From assembly GCA_016787135.1 (NCBI GenBank), contig JAEUVK010000045.1, forward strand, positions 1-62,256: a DNA stretch of 62,256 bases. Reading direction: 5' to 3'. Of the stretch, positions 60,492 to 62,256 are shown in pieces (positions within the stretch are counted from its first letter, which is position 1; each line of letters begins with the position of its first letter). The translations under genes were made by a program, and so were the position numbers. This DNA comes from Chitinophagaceae bacterium. Lineage in GTDB: Bacteria; Bacteroidota; Bacteroidia; Chitinophagales; Chitinophagaceae. The notes beneath the pieces are model-generated. The model was not told the DNA's origin, made no database searches, and saw nothing but the letters and a program-made list of their open reading frames with translations.

Positions 60492-62009
60492 ATGAGACCA
60501 GTAAGTTCATTTTTATTGTTATTCTTTTTGAGTGTACTGTTTTTTGCTTGTGGTGTCTCAAGGAAAGCTGTCAAAGAAGATATTGTTGTTAAAACACCTC
60601 GTGCCGAACGGGAATTCCGTGCAGCTTGGATCGCTACTGTAGCTAATATCAACTGGCCAAGCAAACCGGGATTAAGCACCGAACAGCAAAAACAGGAAGC
60701 GATCGCACTGCTCGATTTTTTACAGAAGAACAATTTCAATGCGGCGATCCTGCAGGTAAGACCGCAATGTGATGCGTTGTACAAAAGCGATCTGGAGCCC
60801 TGGTCCTATTATCTCACCGGCCAGCAGGGAAAAGCGCCGGAACCTTATTATGACCCACTGGAATTCTGGGTGGAAGAAGCGCATCAACGGGGGATCGAAT
60901 TGCATGTATGGCTGAATCCTTACAGAGCCCATCACAAGGACGGGAAGGAGATAACCGATCAATCCATTGTAAAGAGAAGACCGGAGCTGGTAGTTTACCT
61001 GAAAGAAGGTTACTGGTGGTTAGATCCTTCGCAGCAGGGAACACAGGATCATTCAACAAATGTTGTGATGGACCTGGTGAACCGGTATGATATTGATGGC
61101 GTGCATTTCGATGATTATTTCTATCCTTATCCTTCCTATAATCTTGGGGCTGACTTTCCTGATTCAGCCAGCTGGGCTGCCTACAAAGCAAGCGGGGGGA
61201 AATTATCCCGGGGAGACTGGAGACGAAATAGCGTGAATGTATTCATTGAAAGGTTATACAGGGAGATCAAAGCCGCCAAGCCTCATGTGAAGTTTGGTTT
61301 AAGTCCCTTTGGTATGTGGCGGCCGGGTTATCCTGAATCCATTGCCGGGTTTGACCAGTATGATCAATTGTATGCCGATGCAAAGCTCTGGCTGAACAAA
61401 GGATGGATAGATTATTTCACGCCGCAATTGTACTGGCCGATCAACCGGATATCAGCCAGTTTCCCAGTATTACTTGGATGGTGGAGAGATGAGAACCTAA
61501 AGAAACGTCATCTCTGGCCGGGCATCAGCGTAGGCAGGGATACCAGCGCTAAAAATGTAACCGAGATACTCAGCCAGATCATGATCGACCGGGGTATGCT
61601 ACCGGAAAGTAAAGGTGTGGTTCACTGGAGTATTTCATCCCTTACCAATAATCCCAATATGGTAAAAGGCATCGTGAGTGGGCCTTATCAAAAACAGGCA
61701 TTGGTACCGGCGAGCCCCTGGTTGGATAAAACAGCACCCGCAAGCCCAATGGTGAAAACTACTCCTGAAGGCGACCAGATAAAACTAGAGTGGACAGATG
61801 CTGATGAAACTGACGTATTCCGCCGGGTGGTATATTATAAGTATGGCAATAGCTGGAACTATGTGATATTAAATCGTGCCAGCAGATCCTATCTTTTGAA
61901 TAGGACATGGGGAGAAGGCAAAGAGAGAACCGTGTTGACCCATGTTGCCGTGACAACGGTGGACCGGTCGGGGAATGAAAGTACTTTTAAAACAATAAAT
62001 ATTCAGTAA
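60492..62009 (+). CDS. GHL10 / DUF187-type glycoside hydrolase-like lipoprotein
   Basis: The 505-residue lipoprotein has lipobox FFAC (Cys near residue 21), so it is membrane-anchored. The GHL10 barrel (PF02638) covers about 40-400: EFRAAWIATVANINWPSKPG, AAILQVRPQCDALYKSDLEP, HVWLNPYRAHHKDG, DIDGVHFDDYFYPYP with acidic residues at the barrel end, and IDYFTPQLYWP. An FN3-like domain follows (about 415-505). An in-frame TTG at 60486 would add two residues. Relatives include YngK and MsmB-like enzymes; activity is unproven. It is in an operon with the Gfo/Idh/MocA gene, which suggests glycan processing at the cell surface. Confidence 0.9.
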   Translation: MRPVSSFLLLFFLSVLFFACGVSRKAVKEDIVVKTPRAEREFRAAWIATVANINWPSKPGLSTEQQKQEAIALLDFLQKNNFNAAILQVRPQCDALYKSDLEPWSYYLTGQQGKAPEPYYDPLEFWVEEAHQRGIELHVWLNPYRAHHKDGKEITDQSIVKRRPELVVYLKEGYWWLDPSQQGTQDHSTNVVMDLVNRYDIDGVHFDDYFYPYPSYNLGADFPDSASWAAYKASGGKLSRGDWRRNSVNVFIERLYREIKAAKPHVKFGLSPFGMWRPGYPESIAGFDQYDQLYADAKLWLNKGWIDYFTPQLYWPINRISASFPVLLGWWRDENLKKRHLWPGISVGRDTSAKNVTEILSQIMIDRGMLPESKGVVHWSISSLTNNPNMVKGIVSGPYQKQALVPASPWLDKTAPASPMVKTTPEGDQIKLEWTDADETDVFRRVVYYKYGNSWNYVILNRASRSYLLNRTWGEGKERTVLTHVAVTTVDRSGNESTFKTINIQ

Positions 62010-62026
62010 CCTTTTAACTGCTTTGT

Positions 62027-62256
62027 ATGTTCATCGGGCATTATGCGATCGGTTTTTCCGGAAAACAAATTGACAAAGGACCTTCACTCGGTACTATGTT
62101 CATGGCAGTGCAATGGTTAGACCTTGTATGGCCTGTACTCGTACTCACTGGTGTAGAGAAAGTGAGTATTGATCCGGGTAATACCGTACTAACGCCATTG
62201 AATTTTGAATATTATCCCTGGTCGCACAGTATGCTGATGGCATGGGTATGGGGCGC
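62027..62256 (+). CDS. Hypothetical membrane protein, truncated at the window edge
   Basis: The frame starts at the ATG at 62027 and runs off the right edge after 76 codons. It reads MFIGHYAIGFSGKQ, then a hydrophobic segment (LGTMFMAVQWLDLVWPVLVL), a short loop and a second helix with YYPWSHSMLMAWVWG. The His residues GHY and SHS and the Asp after QWL resemble a widespread family of uncharacterised membrane proteins, sometimes annotated as metal-dependent hydrolases. Too little is visible to say more. It begins 17 bases after the GHL10 gene. Confidence 0.65.
   Translation, partial: MFIGHYAIGFSGKQIDKGPSLGTMFMAVQWLDLVWPVLVLTGVEKVSIDPGNTVLTPLNFEYYPWSHSMLMAWVWG

Noticed and set aside
1..62256. 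Mobile element, prophage, integrase, toxin-antitoxin or CRISPR-Cas system
   Set aside because: No transposase, integrase, phage structural, Cas or toxin motif and no flanking terminal repeats were found on either strand.

Overview
The window looks like a chromosomal segment of a Bacteroidota bacterium, most likely in or near the Chitinophagaceae. The evidence is of three kinds. Several predicted promoters fit the Bacteroidota TTTG / TAnnTTTG pattern. Several products carry type IX secretion (T9SS) signals: type A C-terminal domains, and a gliding-motility-associated type B (CHU_C-like) domain. Lineage-typical gene forms are present: a NagB fused to a PIG-L deacetylase-like domain, a bifunctional HisB without the zinc cysteines, and the topoisomerase IV pair. 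No phage, transposon, integrase or CRISPR array was seen, so this reads as core genome with some accessory genes.

Layout. 1-5100: tRNA-Arg, a subtilase with a beta-propeller-like C-terminus, an AI-2E-type membrane protein and a Bax-inhibitor-1-like protein. 5200-14900: an amino-sugar unit (GH20 hexosaminidase, NagB/PIG-L), a pirin/pirin/FMN-reductase unit, a glycosylasparaginase, CutC and a DUF486 protein. 14900-24100: envelope and redox genes, a repeat-rich lipoprotein, an Xaa-Pro aminopeptidase, tRNA-Lys and two T9SS cargo proteins. 24900-32130: a complete histidine operon hisGDCBHAF(IE). 32400-38800: a topoisomerase IV operon in which three unrelated small genes lie between parE and parC. 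38800-49400: SmpB, AccD, a VOC protein, an OmpP1/FadL porin, a GH13 amylase and a large PKD/CHU_C protein. 49400-57250: an OmpA/PD40 protein, an MbfA-like ferritin-VIT1 protein, a calcium-type P-ATPase and two universal stress proteins. 57300-62256: an overlapping pair of paralogous membrane genes, an orphan T9SS C-terminal domain, an MpaB-like protein, a Gfo/Idh/MocA oxidoreductase, a GHL10-type lipoprotein and a truncated membrane gene.

The most interesting system is the control region of the his operon. A Bacteroidota-type promoter (24929-24957) is followed by a 22-codon leader ORF (24974-25042) with six histidine codons, four of them consecutive. Next comes a perfect 9-bp terminator hairpin with a T-rich tract (25067-25099), just before hisG at 25110. 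The 3' arm of that terminator is repeated inside the leader ORF (25018-25024) and can pair with the terminator's 5' arm to form an antiterminator. This has all the parts of a ribosome-mediated histidine attenuator.

Other points of interest are a perfect 12-bp palindrome between the promoter elements of the pirin unit, a terminator whose T run touches the start codon of the aminopeptidase gene, a 93-residue ORF that is little more than a T9SS sorting domain, and the overlapping pair of membrane paralogs. All functional calls come from reading motifs by eye; no database search was possible.
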